From Sorangium cellulosum So ce56 (GTDB lineage: Bacteria > Myxococcota_A > Polyangia > Polyangiales > Polyangiaceae): a stretch of 64,000 nt of DNA. Positions 50,041-59,669 of the stretch are shown piece after piece (position 1 is the stretch's first letter; each line of letters opens with the position of its first letter). The position numbers and the translations under genes were made by a program. Under the pieces are notes generated by a model. It made no database searches and had not been told where the DNA came from. It saw nothing but the letters and a program-made list of their open reading frames with translations. The stretch is taken from assembly GCF_000067165.1 (NCBI RefSeq), contig NC_010162.1:6889001-6953000 (forward strand), in the 5' to 3' direction.

Positions 50041-51192
50041 TCAATATTGCGTGTTGTTGGACGTCGTGATCTTCGAGGAGCTCACGCCCATGAAGAGCGC
50101 CTTGCCGATGCCGCTGTAGCGGGTGTTCGTCATCGTCACGCTGCTGCTGCTGCTGTCCGTCCGGAAGATGGACTCCTTCATCTTCGAGATGTCGCACCGG
50201 TCGATGAAGACGTCGACCTTGAAGTCGGTCCCCCCGTTCTGCCGGATGAACTTGCCGGCGTTCTGCGCCGTGAAATTCGACACCTTGAAGGTGCTGGCCG
50301 CGTTGATCTGGAACACCTTGTCGTCGCCGTTCTTCGCGGAGCCGCCGTTCAGCACCACGGTGCCGGACTTCTTGACCGTCAGGGCGTCTTCGCCGATGTC
50401 CTCCCAGACGATGTTCTCGAGCGTGACGTTGCCGTACGTGTGAATGCCGTCGGCCGCCGGCGCGCCGAGGACCACGTTCTTCAGCTTCGCGCCGTCCTCG
50501 AGCTTGAACACCGGCTTCTGGTCCTCGGCCTGGCTGCCGTCCCCGAGCGTGTTCTTGTCGGCGATGTACCGCTTGCCGCCGCCGTCGAACGTCTCGCCCG
50601 CCTTCACGATGATCGTCGAGCTGACGACGCCGCCGTTCCCCGCCGTCGTGGTGCCGCCGCCCGAGCTCCCGCCAGAGTCGCCGCCGCCCACCGGCACGAG
50701 CTCGATGTAGTCGACCTTCAGGTCGTACCCCGACGACGAGGAGCTCTTGCCCTTGCACGTGAGCGAGAACTCGACATTGCCAGAGAGCGATTTCTCCCCG
50801 AGCGTCGCGGTCGTCCAGCTGTCGCCGGTGGAGGAGCCATAAGCGTCGAAGGACTTCACCGACGATCCCTTCACGGCGAGCTCGTACTTGCCGTACACGT
50901 TCCGCGTGGCGTAACGAAGGACGATCTTGTATGTGCCGGACGCGACCGACGCGGAGAACTTGAAGGTGTCCCCGCTCTGGTTGGCGCGGAGCTTCACGTT
51001 GTCCGCGTTGTCTTCGATCTTGTCGCCGGGCGAGGTGGACCAGCTCTGGTTCTCGGCCTCGATTCTGACGGCGCTGAGCGCGTCGCTCGCCGAGTCCACG
51101 TCCACATCCAGGTCGGCGCCGTCCGCCGCGAGGCAGCCGGCGAGGCCGAACGACAACAGGGCACCGAAAGCATAGGTCAATCTCAAGCTCAT
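50041..51192 (-). CDS. Pectate lyase, polysaccharide lyase family 3, with carbohydrate-binding module
   Basis: A 383-residue lipoprotein (lipobox GLAGC). Residues 45-165 are a CBM6/CBM35-like sandwich (VRIEAENQSWSTSPGDKIED, YKIVLRYATRNVYGKYELAV, YDLKVDYIELVPVGG). After a Gly/Ser linker, residues 190-383 form a PL3 beta helix: IIVKAGETFDGGGKRYIADK, QKPVFKLEDGAKLKNVVLGA, PAADGIHTYGNVTLENIVWE, DIGEDALTVKKSGTVVLNGG, FIDRCDISKMKESIFRTD. These blocks are highly characteristic of PL3 enzymes, including the Asp/Lys-rich catalytic face. The ATG at 51192 follows TGAGGGA; a TTG five codons earlier is less likely. It complements the PL1 lyase and the cellulase. Confidence 0.92.
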   Translation of the reverse strand: MSLRLTYAFGALLSFGLAGCLAADGADLDVDVDSASDALSAVRIEAENQSWSTSPGDKIEDNADNVKLRANQSGDTFKFSASVASGTYKIVLRYATRNVYGKYELAVKGSSVKSFDAYGSSTGDSWTTATLGEKSLSGNVEFSLTCKGKSSSSSGYDLKVDYIELVPVGGGDSGGSSGGGTTTAGNGGVVSSTIIVKAGETFDGGGKRYIADKNTLGDGSQAEDQKPVFKLEDGAKLKNVVLGAPAADGIHTYGNVTLENIVWEDIGEDALTVKKSGTVVLNGGSAKNGDDKVFQINAASTFKVSNFTAQNAGKFIRQNGGTDFKVDVFIDRCDISKMKESIFRTDSSSSSVTMTNTRYSGIGKALFMGVSSSKITTSNNTQY

Positions 51193-51573
51193 GATGTCAT
51201 CCCTCAATCGTTAACGTTGCGCGCGACCGACGACTCCCACCCTTCACCCCCTCTGCGCACCCCTCCCCCACGGGTCGTCATGGCGTCGCGATGTCTGCGT
51301 GATGTCTTGTCCTGTCTTCACGTGGAGAGCAACGCCCAGGCCACGGCGCGCCGTCACCCGCGGCCCCAGATCAGGGCACCATGATTGCATTTTTCCGCTG
51401 AAGGACAGCGTTTCACCCGCTCCGGCGGACAGGCACGCTCGCCGCTGTCATGGGCCGCCGTCAACGACGTCAACCGGCGGTTGACACATGAGCCCGCAGG
51501 CGGCTCGACCGCGCGAGCCTGCCCTCCTGGCGCGGCCGCGGTCGCGCTCGCCGGCGGCGCCGGCCGCGGCGGC
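51193..51573. other. Intergenic region with a GTCAAC palindrome
   Basis: No gene. GTCAACC-GGC-GGTTGAC (51469-51485) is a perfect 7-bp inverted repeat, and a further GTCAAC lies at 51460. It may be an operator for the pectate lyase gene or part of the asparagine synthetase terminator. Confidence 0.45.
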
Positions 51574-53424
51574 TCAGAGCGCCAGCGTGATACGATAACG
51601 AGTCAGCCAGTCGTTGAGCAGGAGGACCTGATGCATGCTCGACCGGACGAGCTCATCGGCTGCTCCTGCGGACTCCGAGGCGACGGCGCGGGCGCGGGCC
51701 ATGTCGAGGAGCGGCAGCACCGGCGCGTCCTTCCGGGCGAGGAGCCCCGCGAGCTGCCCTCGGAGCCGCTCGGTATACGCTGGATCCTGCGTCGTCGGAT
51801 ACGGGCTCTTGCGACGGTCGAGCACCGAGCGCGGCAGGAGATCCTCGGACGCGGCGCGCAGCAGGCTCTTCTCGCGCCCATCGAAGGTCTTCATCGACCA
51901 CGGCGCGTTGAAGACGTACTCCACGAGCCGGTGGTCGCAGAACGGGACCCGGACCTCGAGGCCGGTCGCCATGCTCATGCGATCCTTGCGGTCGAGCAGG
52001 ATCGGCAGGAACCGCGTCAGGTGCAAATAACTTATCTCCCGCATGCGCCGCTCCGCTCCTTCCTCGCCCGGCAGGCGCGGGACCTCGGCGAGGGCTTCCC
52101 GGTAGCGCGCGGCGACGTGGCCCGGAAGGTCGATCTGCGCGAGGAGCGCGGGGGCGAGCAGGTGAACGGCGGCGCTCGCGCCATGGATCTTCATGCGCAT
52201 GGCGACCCAGGGGAACGTCTCTGCCGCCACCGTCTCCGGATCGTGGAACCAGAGGTATCCGCCGAAGACCTCGTCGGCCGACTCGCCGGAGAGCGCCACC
52301 GTGGAGCGCTCCCGGATGGCGCGGAAGAGGAGGTACAGCGACGTATCCAGGTCACCGAAGGCGATCGGGACATCCCGGGCGCGCAGCACCGCGGCGCGGA
52401 TCTCGGGGTCGGCCAGCTGGGCTGCGGAGAGCACGATCCCCGCGTGGTCCGATCCGACGTGCCGCGCGACCTCGGCGACGTACGGCGTGTCCTGCGTGCT
52501 CCGCAGCGCGTCCGGCGTGAAGTGCTCGGCGTGCCCCGCGAACTCGACGGAGAAGGAGCGCACGGGCCCCGCGCCCTCTGCCGTGAGCGCCCGCTGCGCG
52601 AGGGCGGTCACCGCGCTCGAGTCGAGCCCTCCCGACAGGAGGGAGCAGAGGGGCACATCGGAGATGAGCTGTCGCGCCACGGTGTCCTCGAGCAGCCCGC
52701 GGACCGCGCGGATCGTGGTCGGCAGGTCGTCCTCGTGCGGCCTGGATTCGAGCGCCCAGTAAGGGCGCTCGGAGATCCCACCCCTCCGCACGTGCACGAC
52801 ATGGCCTGGGCGGACCTCTCGCATGTCGCGGAACACGGAGGATCCGGGCGTCTTGACGAAGGCGAGGAGCTCGCGCAGGCCGCCGACGTCCACGACCGGC
52901 GACGCGAGCGGGTTCGCGAGGATCGCCTTGGGCTCCGAGCCGAAGAGCACCGCCGAGCCGATCCGCTGGTAGAACAGCGGCTTGATGCCCAGCCGATCCC
53001 GGACGAGCAGGAGCTCCTCCGCGCGGACGTCCCAGAGGGCGAAGGCGTACATTCCGTTGAGCCGCCGGGGGAAGCCCGCGCCCCACTCGAGATACGCATG
53101 GAGCACGACCTCGGTGTCGCTGTGCGTCTTGAAGCGGTGGCCCCGGGCCTCGAGCTCGCCGCGCAGCTCGCGGAAATTGTAGACCTCGCCCGTGTAGATG
53201 AGCACGGCCACCGGCGCGCCGTCCTGGTCGGCGATCATCGGCTGGCGGCCCCCGTCGAGATCGATGATGGCGAGGCGGCGGTGCCCGAGGGCCGCGCGCG
53301 GAGCGAGCCATACCCCTTCGTCGTCCGGGCCGCGGAGCTTCATCGTCGCTGTCATCGTCTGCAGGACATCGCGCTCCCGCGTCAGATCGCGCTCGTAGTC
53401 CACCCATCCAGCAATGCCGCACAT
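51574..53424 (-). CDS. asnB: Asparagine synthetase, glutamine-hydrolysing
   Basis: A 616-residue two-domain enzyme making Asn from Asp, ATP and Gln. The amidotransferase domain begins MCGIAGWVDYERD with Cys2 as the nucleophile, and continues LRGPDDEGVWLAPRAALGHR and VLIYTGEVYNFRELRGELEA. The synthetase domain has the PP-loop SLLSGGLDSSAVTALAQRAL, then VALSGESADEVFGGYLWFHD and DRMSMATGLEVRVPFCDHRL. All active-site blocks are intact. The ATG at 53424 was chosen because the mature enzyme must begin at Cys2 and GGGAGGGGAG precedes it. AsnB-like enzymes also serve cell-surface or secondary-metabolite modification, but no such cluster is visible here. Confidence 0.93.
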   Translation of the reverse strand: MCGIAGWVDYERDLTRERDVLQTMTATMKLRGPDDEGVWLAPRAALGHRRLAIIDLDGGRQPMIADQDGAPVAVLIYTGEVYNFRELRGELEARGHRFKTHSDTEVVLHAYLEWGAGFPRRLNGMYAFALWDVRAEELLLVRDRLGIKPLFYQRIGSAVLFGSEPKAILANPLASPVVDVGGLRELLAFVKTPGSSVFRDMREVRPGHVVHVRRGGISERPYWALESRPHEDDLPTTIRAVRGLLEDTVARQLISDVPLCSLLSGGLDSSAVTALAQRALTAEGAGPVRSFSVEFAGHAEHFTPDALRSTQDTPYVAEVARHVGSDHAGIVLSAAQLADPEIRAAVLRARDVPIAFGDLDTSLYLLFRAIRERSTVALSGESADEVFGGYLWFHDPETVAAETFPWVAMRMKIHGASAAVHLLAPALLAQIDLPGHVAARYREALAEVPRLPGEEGAERRMREISYLHLTRFLPILLDRKDRMSMATGLEVRVPFCDHRLVEYVFNAPWSMKTFDGREKSLLRAASEDLLPRSVLDRRKSPYPTTQDPAYTERLRGQLAGLLARKDAPVLPLLDMARARAVASESAGAADELVRSSMHQVLLLNDWLTRYRITLAL

Positions 53425-53659
53425 GGACGCTCCCCTCCCTCTCAGCGCCGCCGCGCGCCGGCGGCGGGCCTCGACGGCCCGCCGCGGCGCTCGCGGATCG
53501 CTCGCTGTTCGGCGGACGAGCGTAGACAGTGCGGCTGGGCCGCGCAACCAAGCTGGCCAGCGCGGCGCTCAGCGCTCGACAGGGATGGATCGGAGATCCT
53601 GGACACGCAGGGGGCGACGAGGCCGGCCGGCGATCCCGGCGGCGCATCGCCCTGCGCGG

Positions 53660-56503
53660 TCACTCTGCGTAGCAGACCTCGAGGCGCGGGCGGCGCGACG
53701 CCGTGGTGTCTTCGCTGGCCCGCCACTGCGTCGCCCCCGCCGCGTCCTCTTCCATCACAATCCCGTAATTCGGGAGGACGCCGTCAACCCAATCCTGCAC
53801 CAGGTCGGTGAGATTGGCGGTCCGATCGCCGGTGCCGTTGACGGTGACGATCGACGCGAAGCTGAGCGGCTCCCAGCTCTGGTTGTAGCTGTTCCAGCTC
53901 ACGGTCGTCTCGCCCCAGGGCGCGAGGGCCTCGTGGAGACGAACGGTGGTGACCGCCGTCTTGTACACCTGATTGATCGTCAAGGTAGCCGAGTAGACCG
54001 GCGCGCCCGCGGGGATGAACGAGAGGTCGAACCAGAGGAGCGCTGCACGGAAGCCTCCGGTGCCTGCTCCGCCCGTGTAGACCGACGGGTACGACCCCTC
54101 GTTGTAGGTCGCCGCGGTCGACCAGAGCGTCGCGTCCCAGACCGTGCCGAAGGTGCCGCGCTGCACGGTCCTGCACACGGGCGTGCCTCCGGAGCCGGCC
54201 CCGCCGGCGCCGCCGGCCCCGCCCGACCCGCTGCTGCCCACGCTCATCGCGCTGCTCATCATGACGCTGCCCGTGCTCGTGCTCGAGGCGCTCGTGCTGC
54301 TGCTCGTGCTGGATACGCTCGTGCTGCTGCTCGTGCTCGAGGCGCTCGTGCTGCTGCTCGTGCTGGATACGCTCGTGCTGCTGCTCGTGCTGGACGAGCT
54401 CGAGCTGCTCGACGAGCTCGAGCTGCTGCTGCTCCCGCTGCCCGGCGGCGCATAGGTGAGCGTCAGCTCCATGTCGAAGGACAGATCGGTCGAATTGGGG
54501 GCCGATTGCTTGACCATCACGGCGAGGATGTTGCTTCCGACCACGAACGAGCTCGGGGAGAGCGTCACCGTGGTGAGCTCGTCGTCGCGCGACTCGCCGG
54601 ACGCATAGTCACCGTAGGCCGTGTTGGTCACGCGCTTCGATGCCACCTGGGTGCCGTTGAGCCAGACGACGACGCCGTCGTCGTGGATGAGCTTCATGGT
54701 CGCCTGCGCGACGGGCCCGTCGATCGGGATGATCTTGCGGAAGTAGGCGGTGGGATACGACGGCGTGGCCCGGTAGAGGGTCGTGCTCTCCCCGCCGTCG
54801 CCGTAGCCGAGCTGCCCCCAGCCCCCCTTCCACGAGGAGTCGTCGAACGTGAGGTTTCGCCAGGCCGTACCCCGGTCGACGCCCAGGTCGTCGTAAACCC
54901 AGTAATCGCCGAAGTACACCGCCGTGCGGGGGAGGCTCTGGATCGTGAAGCCGGCGTTGCTCTCGTCGGAGAGCAGCGGGTGCTCGGCGTCGGAGACGCG
55001 CACGAGGGCCGTCGTCGTGTCGATGGAGGGAACCACCCAGTTGTAGCGGCCCGTGTTGGCGGCGCTGTTCGTGATCGTCGTCCAGGTCGCGCCGTCGTCG
55101 GTCGTGTACTCGATCCGAACGGTGGGGATGTTCCCCACGGTCGCCCAGCGGATCGGGAAGATGCCGCCCGGCGGCAGGCGCTCCCCGCCGTCGGGCGCCG
55201 CGACGTCGAGGGCCGTTCCCTTCACGATCGCGAAGCGATCGCTGATCACGCCGTCGTAGCGAACGTTGGACACCGTGAGCCGGTTGTCCTCCACGTCGAG
55301 GAGGCACGAGCCGCTCTGCGCCTCGTTGAAGTACATGAGCGGGTGGCCTCCGGAGCCGCCCACGTACGTGCCGTGGCCGGCGACGACATGGACCGCCCCT
55401 TCGTGGCTCCCCTTGCCAGGGAGCTTCACGTAGGGGCCGTCGCCGAGCGGCTTGCCGTCGTGCCCGTCGACGATGTGCCCGTCCGCCGTGGTCGGCGTAT
55501 CGTAGGCGCCGTCCACGAGGAACGAGCGCTCGTAGTTGTGCGAGTGGCCCGCGAGCACCAGGTCGACCCCGCCCGCGTCGAGGATGGGCGCGAGGAACTC
55601 CCGGTGCTCGATGATCAGCCAGTCCTCGTCCGAATCGTGGGTGCCCTTCGTGTACATCGGAAAGTGCATGTACGCGATGATCCAGTCCTGTTCCGTCGCG
55701 GCGAGATCGGCGGCGAGCCAGGCCGCCATCGCGCCGGACGAGTACCGCGAGGAGCCATAGCCGTCGAGCACGACGAAGTGGACGTTCGCATAGTCGTACG
55801 AGTAGTAAGCCTCCGTACCGGAGGGGACCCCGCCGGCCTCCCCGGCGGTGGGGAGCACGTAGGCGGTGTAGTAAGGACCGGTCTGCGTCGCCGAGTCGGA
55901 GCTCAGGCCCTCGTGGTTGCCGAACGTCGGCCACACGACCGTGTTGCGAAGGATCGCCGCGTATTGATTGAAGAAGCCGTTGGTGAACTCCTCGGTGGTG
56001 CCGAAGTTGTACGCCATGTCCCCCATGTGCAGGAACAGGTTGGGGCGGTACGCGCCGACGGCGTTCAGCATCGCGTCTCGCGTCGCCCAGGGCGCCGTGC
56101 CGCCGTAGCCGGTGTCGCCGATGATCCACGCCCGGAACTTCTTCGGCGTGGACACGGGCGGCGCCGTCTCGAAGTAGAAGGAGGAGGAGCCTCCGGCCAG
56201 CACCGCGCTCGATGTACCGACGCTGTAGTAGTAGCGGGTGTTCGGCGTGAGCCCGCCGATGAGCACCTCGTGCTGGGTCGCGAGCGCGCCGAGATCCACC
56301 GTCTGCGTCAGATTCGCCGGATCGGTCCCGTAACGCACGCGGCTGTCCGTGCCCACGTCGGTCGTCCACACCACGTAGACCGAGTTGGGCGTCAACGACT
56401 GCAGATAGGGCTGCCTCATCACCGACTGGGCGGCCGCCTGACCGGCCCACGCCATCGTCACTGCCACCGACGCTGCGGCCAGATGTCCGGGGTTCAATTT
56501 CAT
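53660..56503 (-). CDS. Secreted purple-acid-phosphatase-like metallophosphoesterase
   Basis: A 947-residue exported protein; signal MKLNPGHLAAASVAVTMAWA, cleavage near GQAAA. Domain order: a fibronectin-III-like purple acid phosphatase N-domain (40-135; QPYLQSLTPNSVYVVWTTDV), the metallophosphoesterase core (AWIIGDTGYGG, LFLHMGDMAYNFG, VWPTFGNHEG, AYMHFPMYTKG, LAGHSHNYER; all metal ligands present), a Gal-binding-like region (WKGGWGQLGYGDGGESTTLY), a Ser/Thr linker of about 75 residues (SSTSVSSTSSSTSASS), and a C-terminal DNRLRE-type domain (LWFDLSFIPAGAPVYSATLT, DLVQDWVDGVLPNYGIVMEE). A role in phosphate or phytate release outside the cell is plausible. GGAGGG precedes the ATG. Confidence 0.9.
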   Translation of the reverse strand: MKLNPGHLAAASVAVTMAWAGQAAAQSVMRQPYLQSLTPNSVYVVWTTDVGTDSRVRYGTDPANLTQTVDLGALATQHEVLIGGLTPNTRYYYSVGTSSAVLAGGSSSFYFETAPPVSTPKKFRAWIIGDTGYGGTAPWATRDAMLNAVGAYRPNLFLHMGDMAYNFGTTEEFTNGFFNQYAAILRNTVVWPTFGNHEGLSSDSATQTGPYYTAYVLPTAGEAGGVPSGTEAYYSYDYANVHFVVLDGYGSSRYSSGAMAAWLAADLAATEQDWIIAYMHFPMYTKGTHDSDEDWLIIEHREFLAPILDAGGVDLVLAGHSHNYERSFLVDGAYDTPTTADGHIVDGHDGKPLGDGPYVKLPGKGSHEGAVHVVAGHGTYVGGSGGHPLMYFNEAQSGSCLLDVEDNRLTVSNVRYDGVISDRFAIVKGTALDVAAPDGGERLPPGGIFPIRWATVGNIPTVRIEYTTDDGATWTTITNSAANTGRYNWVVPSIDTTTALVRVSDAEHPLLSDESNAGFTIQSLPRTAVYFGDYWVYDDLGVDRGTAWRNLTFDDSSWKGGWGQLGYGDGGESTTLYRATPSYPTAYFRKIIPIDGPVAQATMKLIHDDGVVVWLNGTQVASKRVTNTAYGDYASGESRDDELTTVTLSPSSFVVGSNILAVMVKQSAPNSTDLSFDMELTLTYAPPGSGSSSSSSSSSSSSSSSTSSSTSVSSTSSSTSASSTSSSTSVSSTSSSTSASSTSTGSVMMSSAMSVGSSGSGGAGGAGGAGSGGTPVCRTVQRGTFGTVWDATLWSTAATYNEGSYPSVYTGGAGTGGFRAALLWFDLSFIPAGAPVYSATLTINQVYKTAVTTVRLHEALAPWGETTVSWNSYNQSWEPLSFASIVTVNGTGDRTANLTDLVQDWVDGVLPNYGIVMEEDAAGATQWRASEDTTASRRPRLEVCYAE
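54210..54430 (-). repeat. Low-complexity Ser/Thr codon repeats
   Basis: Alternating ctcgtgctgctg and ggatacgctcgtg units (plus-strand view), about 18-36 bp in period, encode the SSTSVSSTSSSTSASS linker of the phosphatase. Confidence 0.8.
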
Positions 56504-57210
56504 TGATTCACCCTCCGAGCTTCCTGATTCATCCCGCCTTGCCTCCAACAAACGCTCGCCCTGCGGCGAGCCGGGCACCTTCCCGGCACGGTCACGCCAG
56601 CGATCGCATCGCGCCTGATACCGTGCGCGATCAGCGCATCGGACGTGAACGCGCTGCTACCATCTTACCGAACACACACGTGGGAGATCATCTTAAATCG
56701 GAGAGCCTCGCGCCGGCGGCAGACCACTCCGGTCTCTGTCTCTGTCTCTGAGTGGCGCCTGAGGGCAGCGGTCGCCGGGGCGCGCTCAAAGCGCAATAGA
56801 ATTCCGTCGCCACTGTCGAGCAAACGCGCCAACACTGACCAACACTGAATACGTGCCCGGCGCCGACGGTTGGCGATCGTCGTCCCAGCGCTCAGTCGCG
56901 TCCTCGGCGTCCGCCGCGTCCGCTTGCTTTCGCACGGACGCTCGCACGGAGGGTGGACGCCGGGGCCTTCGCGCGTGGCCGCCTCGCGCGACGGCGGCAG
57001 GTCAGTCTTGCAAAGCCTTTCTGCTCCCTGGCCAGCTGGCGCGGCGCCCCTGGGCGCCACGCGGCAGGATCATCATCAGGAGGACCTCAAAGCATTGTTG
57101 TCGAGCAGCGGGTCGCTGCACGATCGAGGAAGCTAGCATGAACTCTTTTTCGATTGTATGAGGGATATGTGTCATCGCGATTTCTGACTTTCCGCGCGGG
57201 ACCCGGGCGC
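56504..57210. other. 700-bp intergenic region
   Basis: No supported gene on either strand. Points of note are an imperfect run ctctgtctctgtctctg near 56733 and an AT-rich patch (aactctttttcgattgtatg) at 57141-57160, which may carry the promoter of the cytochrome gene. Otherwise nothing is seen. Confidence 0.5.
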
Positions 57211-59217
57211 ATGATCGCGACGGGGGTGTGCGCTGGATCGCCGGCGCGGGCCGACTCCACCCCGCGCCTCCCGCGCTTCCCGCGACTTCCGCGTATTTTG
57301 CGAGCAACGACGGCCGGGCTCACCGCCATGGCGGCGGTCAGCGCGGCCGCCATGGCCGCCGTCCTGCTCCTGGGCGAGCGCCCTGCGCTGGCGGATCCGG
57401 GGGAGCCGGCCGAGATCGAGGCGCGCCGCCTCGTCCATGTGCTCGGCTATGTCGCCATGGACTATGGCGGGTGCGTCGCGAACGGCGCCGTCACCAGCGT
57501 CATCGAGTATGACGAGCAGCTGGCGCTGCTCGGCGAGGCGATCCATGTCGCCACCCGCATCCAGCCGTCCGCGCTCGAGAGCGGGGCGGGCGACCTCGCG
57601 CAGGGCATCGTCGGCGTGCGCGAGCTCGTCGAGGCGAAGGTCGCCGCGGATCGAGTCGCCATCGCGGCGAGGGGCGCGCGCGACCGGGTCGCGTCCGCGT
57701 TCCGGCTGGCGGAAGCGCCGCTCTCGCGGCCCGACGCGCAGCGCGGCGCGGCCCTCTACCAGGAGAACTGCGCCACCTGCCACGGCCCGACGGGGCACGC
57801 CGATACCCGGCGCGCGGCGAGCCTGGTCCCGCACCCGGCGAACTTCCACGACGCGATCATCGCCGAGCAGCTCGCGCCCGTCGGCGTCGAGTCCGCGGTT
57901 CGATTCGGCGTCAGCGGCACGGCCATGGTGCCGTTCACGTTTCTCTCCGCCCGCGACCGCTGGGACCTCGCCTTCCACGTCGCCGGCCTCCACCACCCCG
58001 AGCCCGGCGAAGGCCCGAGGCCGCTCGATCTGCCGGACTACTCCATGATCGAGCTCGCGGTCCGCTCCGACGCGGACCTGCGCGCCGAGCTCTCCGCGCG
58101 CGGGATCCCCGCCGAGCGGCACGGGGCGCTCCTCGCGGAGCTCCGGCGGCGCGTCGCTTATGGCGGCGAGGCCGCGTCACACCCCCTCTCCATCGCGCGC
58201 GCCGCGCTCGACAGGGGGCGCGCCGCGCTGCGCGAGGGCAGGCTCGCCGACGCGCGCGAGGCGCTCGGCACAGCCCAGCTCGACGGCATCGACGTGGCCG
58301 AGGCGAGCGTCCGCACCGTGAAGGAGGCGCTCGCGAACGACCTCGGCGACGGCGCCTTCGCCCTTCGAGCGGCGCTCGCGGCAGGCGCGACGACAGACAC
58401 GCTCGACGCGGGCATGGCCGCGCTCCTGCGCGACGCGACCTACGCCGAGGTCGCGCTCGCGCGGTCCGGGGGCGCGCCGGGTCCGGTCGTGGCCCAGGTC
58501 TCCAGCCGCCTGGCGCTGCGCGAGCTCGCCGCTGCGGCGCTGTTCCTCGCCGCGCTCCCCGCCGTCGCGTCGTCACGGAGCCGGCGAGTCGTCCACGTCG
58601 CGTCGGGCGCGGCGCTGCTGCTCGCGCTCGCCGCCTGGGTCGCAGCGGCGCTCGGGCACATGGCCGGCTTCTGGCGAACGCTCACGGCAGGCGCGACGAT
58701 CTCGCTCGCGCTCGCCGGCGCGGCGGCGCTCGCCCGGCGGCGCGGCGCGCGGCAGGAGCGCTCGCAGGAGCCATTGCATGGCGGCCTGTCGCGAGGCGGC
58801 CGAGCGGCCGTGTTCGCGACCGCGCTGCTGGCCGGCTTCGGCGCGGCGTTCTCGGCGCTCGACGCCGCGCTCGGGGTGTCGCTCCCCGTCGCGCCGCCCG
58901 CCGTGGCCGGGGTGTTGATCACGCTCGCGCTGCTCGCCGCGGGCGCGGCGCTGGTCACGCGCGCGAGCCGGGCGGCCGCGCGCCGCTGGGCGAGCCCTCC
59001 CGCCTGGCTGGCCTGTCTGCTGTGCGCCCCGCTCGCCGGCCGCGCCGTGGCCGCCCTCCAGCTCTGCGGGCTGCTGCCGCTCCACCGGCTGCCGCTCCCT
59101 CGCTTCACCGCGCTCGGCATCTACCCTGCGGTCGAGACATGCCTCGTCCAGGCAGCGCTGCTCGGGCTCGCGCTCGCCGGCGCGGCCCGCGGCCGCCGCG
59201 CCGAAGGCGCGTGTTGA
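57211..59217 (+). CDS. Cytochrome c/FTR1-like membrane protein lacking the iron-permease motifs
   Basis: A 668-residue protein from the ATG at 57211 (a GTG at 57169 with GAGGGA is an alternative). After a signal segment (LLLGERPALA) the N-terminal region matches that of fused cytochrome c/FTR1 iron permeases: RRLVHVLGYVAMDYGGCVAN, SVIEYDEQLALLGEAIHVAT, and one haem site CATCH in GAALYQENCATCHGPTGHAD, then RFGVSGTAMVPFTFLSARDR. The C-terminal half has about seven hydrophobic helices and ends LGIYPAVETCLVQAALLGLA, as FTR1 relatives do. However, where FTR1 needs RExxE the sequence reads LALRELAAAALFLAAL, and no second RExxE is found. Iron transport is therefore doubtful; a redox or sensory derivative is possible. 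Confidence 0.75.
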   Translation: MIATGVCAGSPARADSTPRLPRFPRLPRILRATTAGLTAMAAVSAAAMAAVLLLGERPALADPGEPAEIEARRLVHVLGYVAMDYGGCVANGAVTSVIEYDEQLALLGEAIHVATRIQPSALESGAGDLAQGIVGVRELVEAKVAADRVAIAARGARDRVASAFRLAEAPLSRPDAQRGAALYQENCATCHGPTGHADTRRAASLVPHPANFHDAIIAEQLAPVGVESAVRFGVSGTAMVPFTFLSARDRWDLAFHVAGLHHPEPGEGPRPLDLPDYSMIELAVRSDADLRAELSARGIPAERHGALLAELRRRVAYGGEAASHPLSIARAALDRGRAALREGRLADAREALGTAQLDGIDVAEASVRTVKEALANDLGDGAFALRAALAAGATTDTLDAGMAALLRDATYAEVALARSGGAPGPVVAQVSSRLALRELAAAALFLAALPAVASSRSRRVVHVASGAALLLALAAWVAAALGHMAGFWRTLTAGATISLALAGAAALARRRGARQERSQEPLHGGLSRGGRAAVFATALLAGFGAAFSALDAALGVSLPVAPPAVAGVLITLALLAAGAALVTRASRAAARRWASPPAWLACLLCAPLAGRAVAALQLCGLLPLHRLPLPRFTALGIYPAVETCLVQAALLGLALAGAARGRRAEGAC

Positions 59218-59669
59218 CGGACGCCGCGCTACGCTCGGCAACACCCGGTGATGCCGCGCCACGATCGGTAACGCGGTCGGTTCATCGACATCGCTCGAAC
59301 ACTCCGCGCCATGCATCCGCGCGACTCCAGCGCTTATGGCATTGCAATGCGCGGTCGAGGAAGAGCGCGCCCGCGGCGCCGTGATACGGTCGACGCCACA
59401 GGGCTGTCGCCACGGAGCTCGCCGGAGCTACCGAATCGCCGACAGGCGATGGCGGAGGCTTCCTCACGACGACAGTTCATGTAGGGAATGGTCGCTCCGC
59501 GCAGGCGAGCTGCCTTGATTCGACAGGCCGAGCAGCGCTGGGCCGGCGAGGGGCCGCCAACCGTTGTCTCGCGCCCGCGCCGCGGCGGCTCGCCTCGCGA
59601 CCGACGCGCTTCCATTCTGGCACGCAGCGTCCTATCGTGATTGGCCGAAGCTTCTCGGAGATCCCTTCC
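59218..59669. other. 450-bp intergenic region
   Basis: No supported gene. It contains a short near-direct repeat (gccgcgctacgctcggcaaca, then gccgcgccacgatcggtaac) at 59223-59270. No promoter or terminator could be assigned. Confidence 0.5.

Noticed and set aside
53414..56506. 1030-codon plus-strand open frame
   Set aside because: Antisense to the metallophosphoesterase, whose metal-binding motifs are intact on the minus strand.
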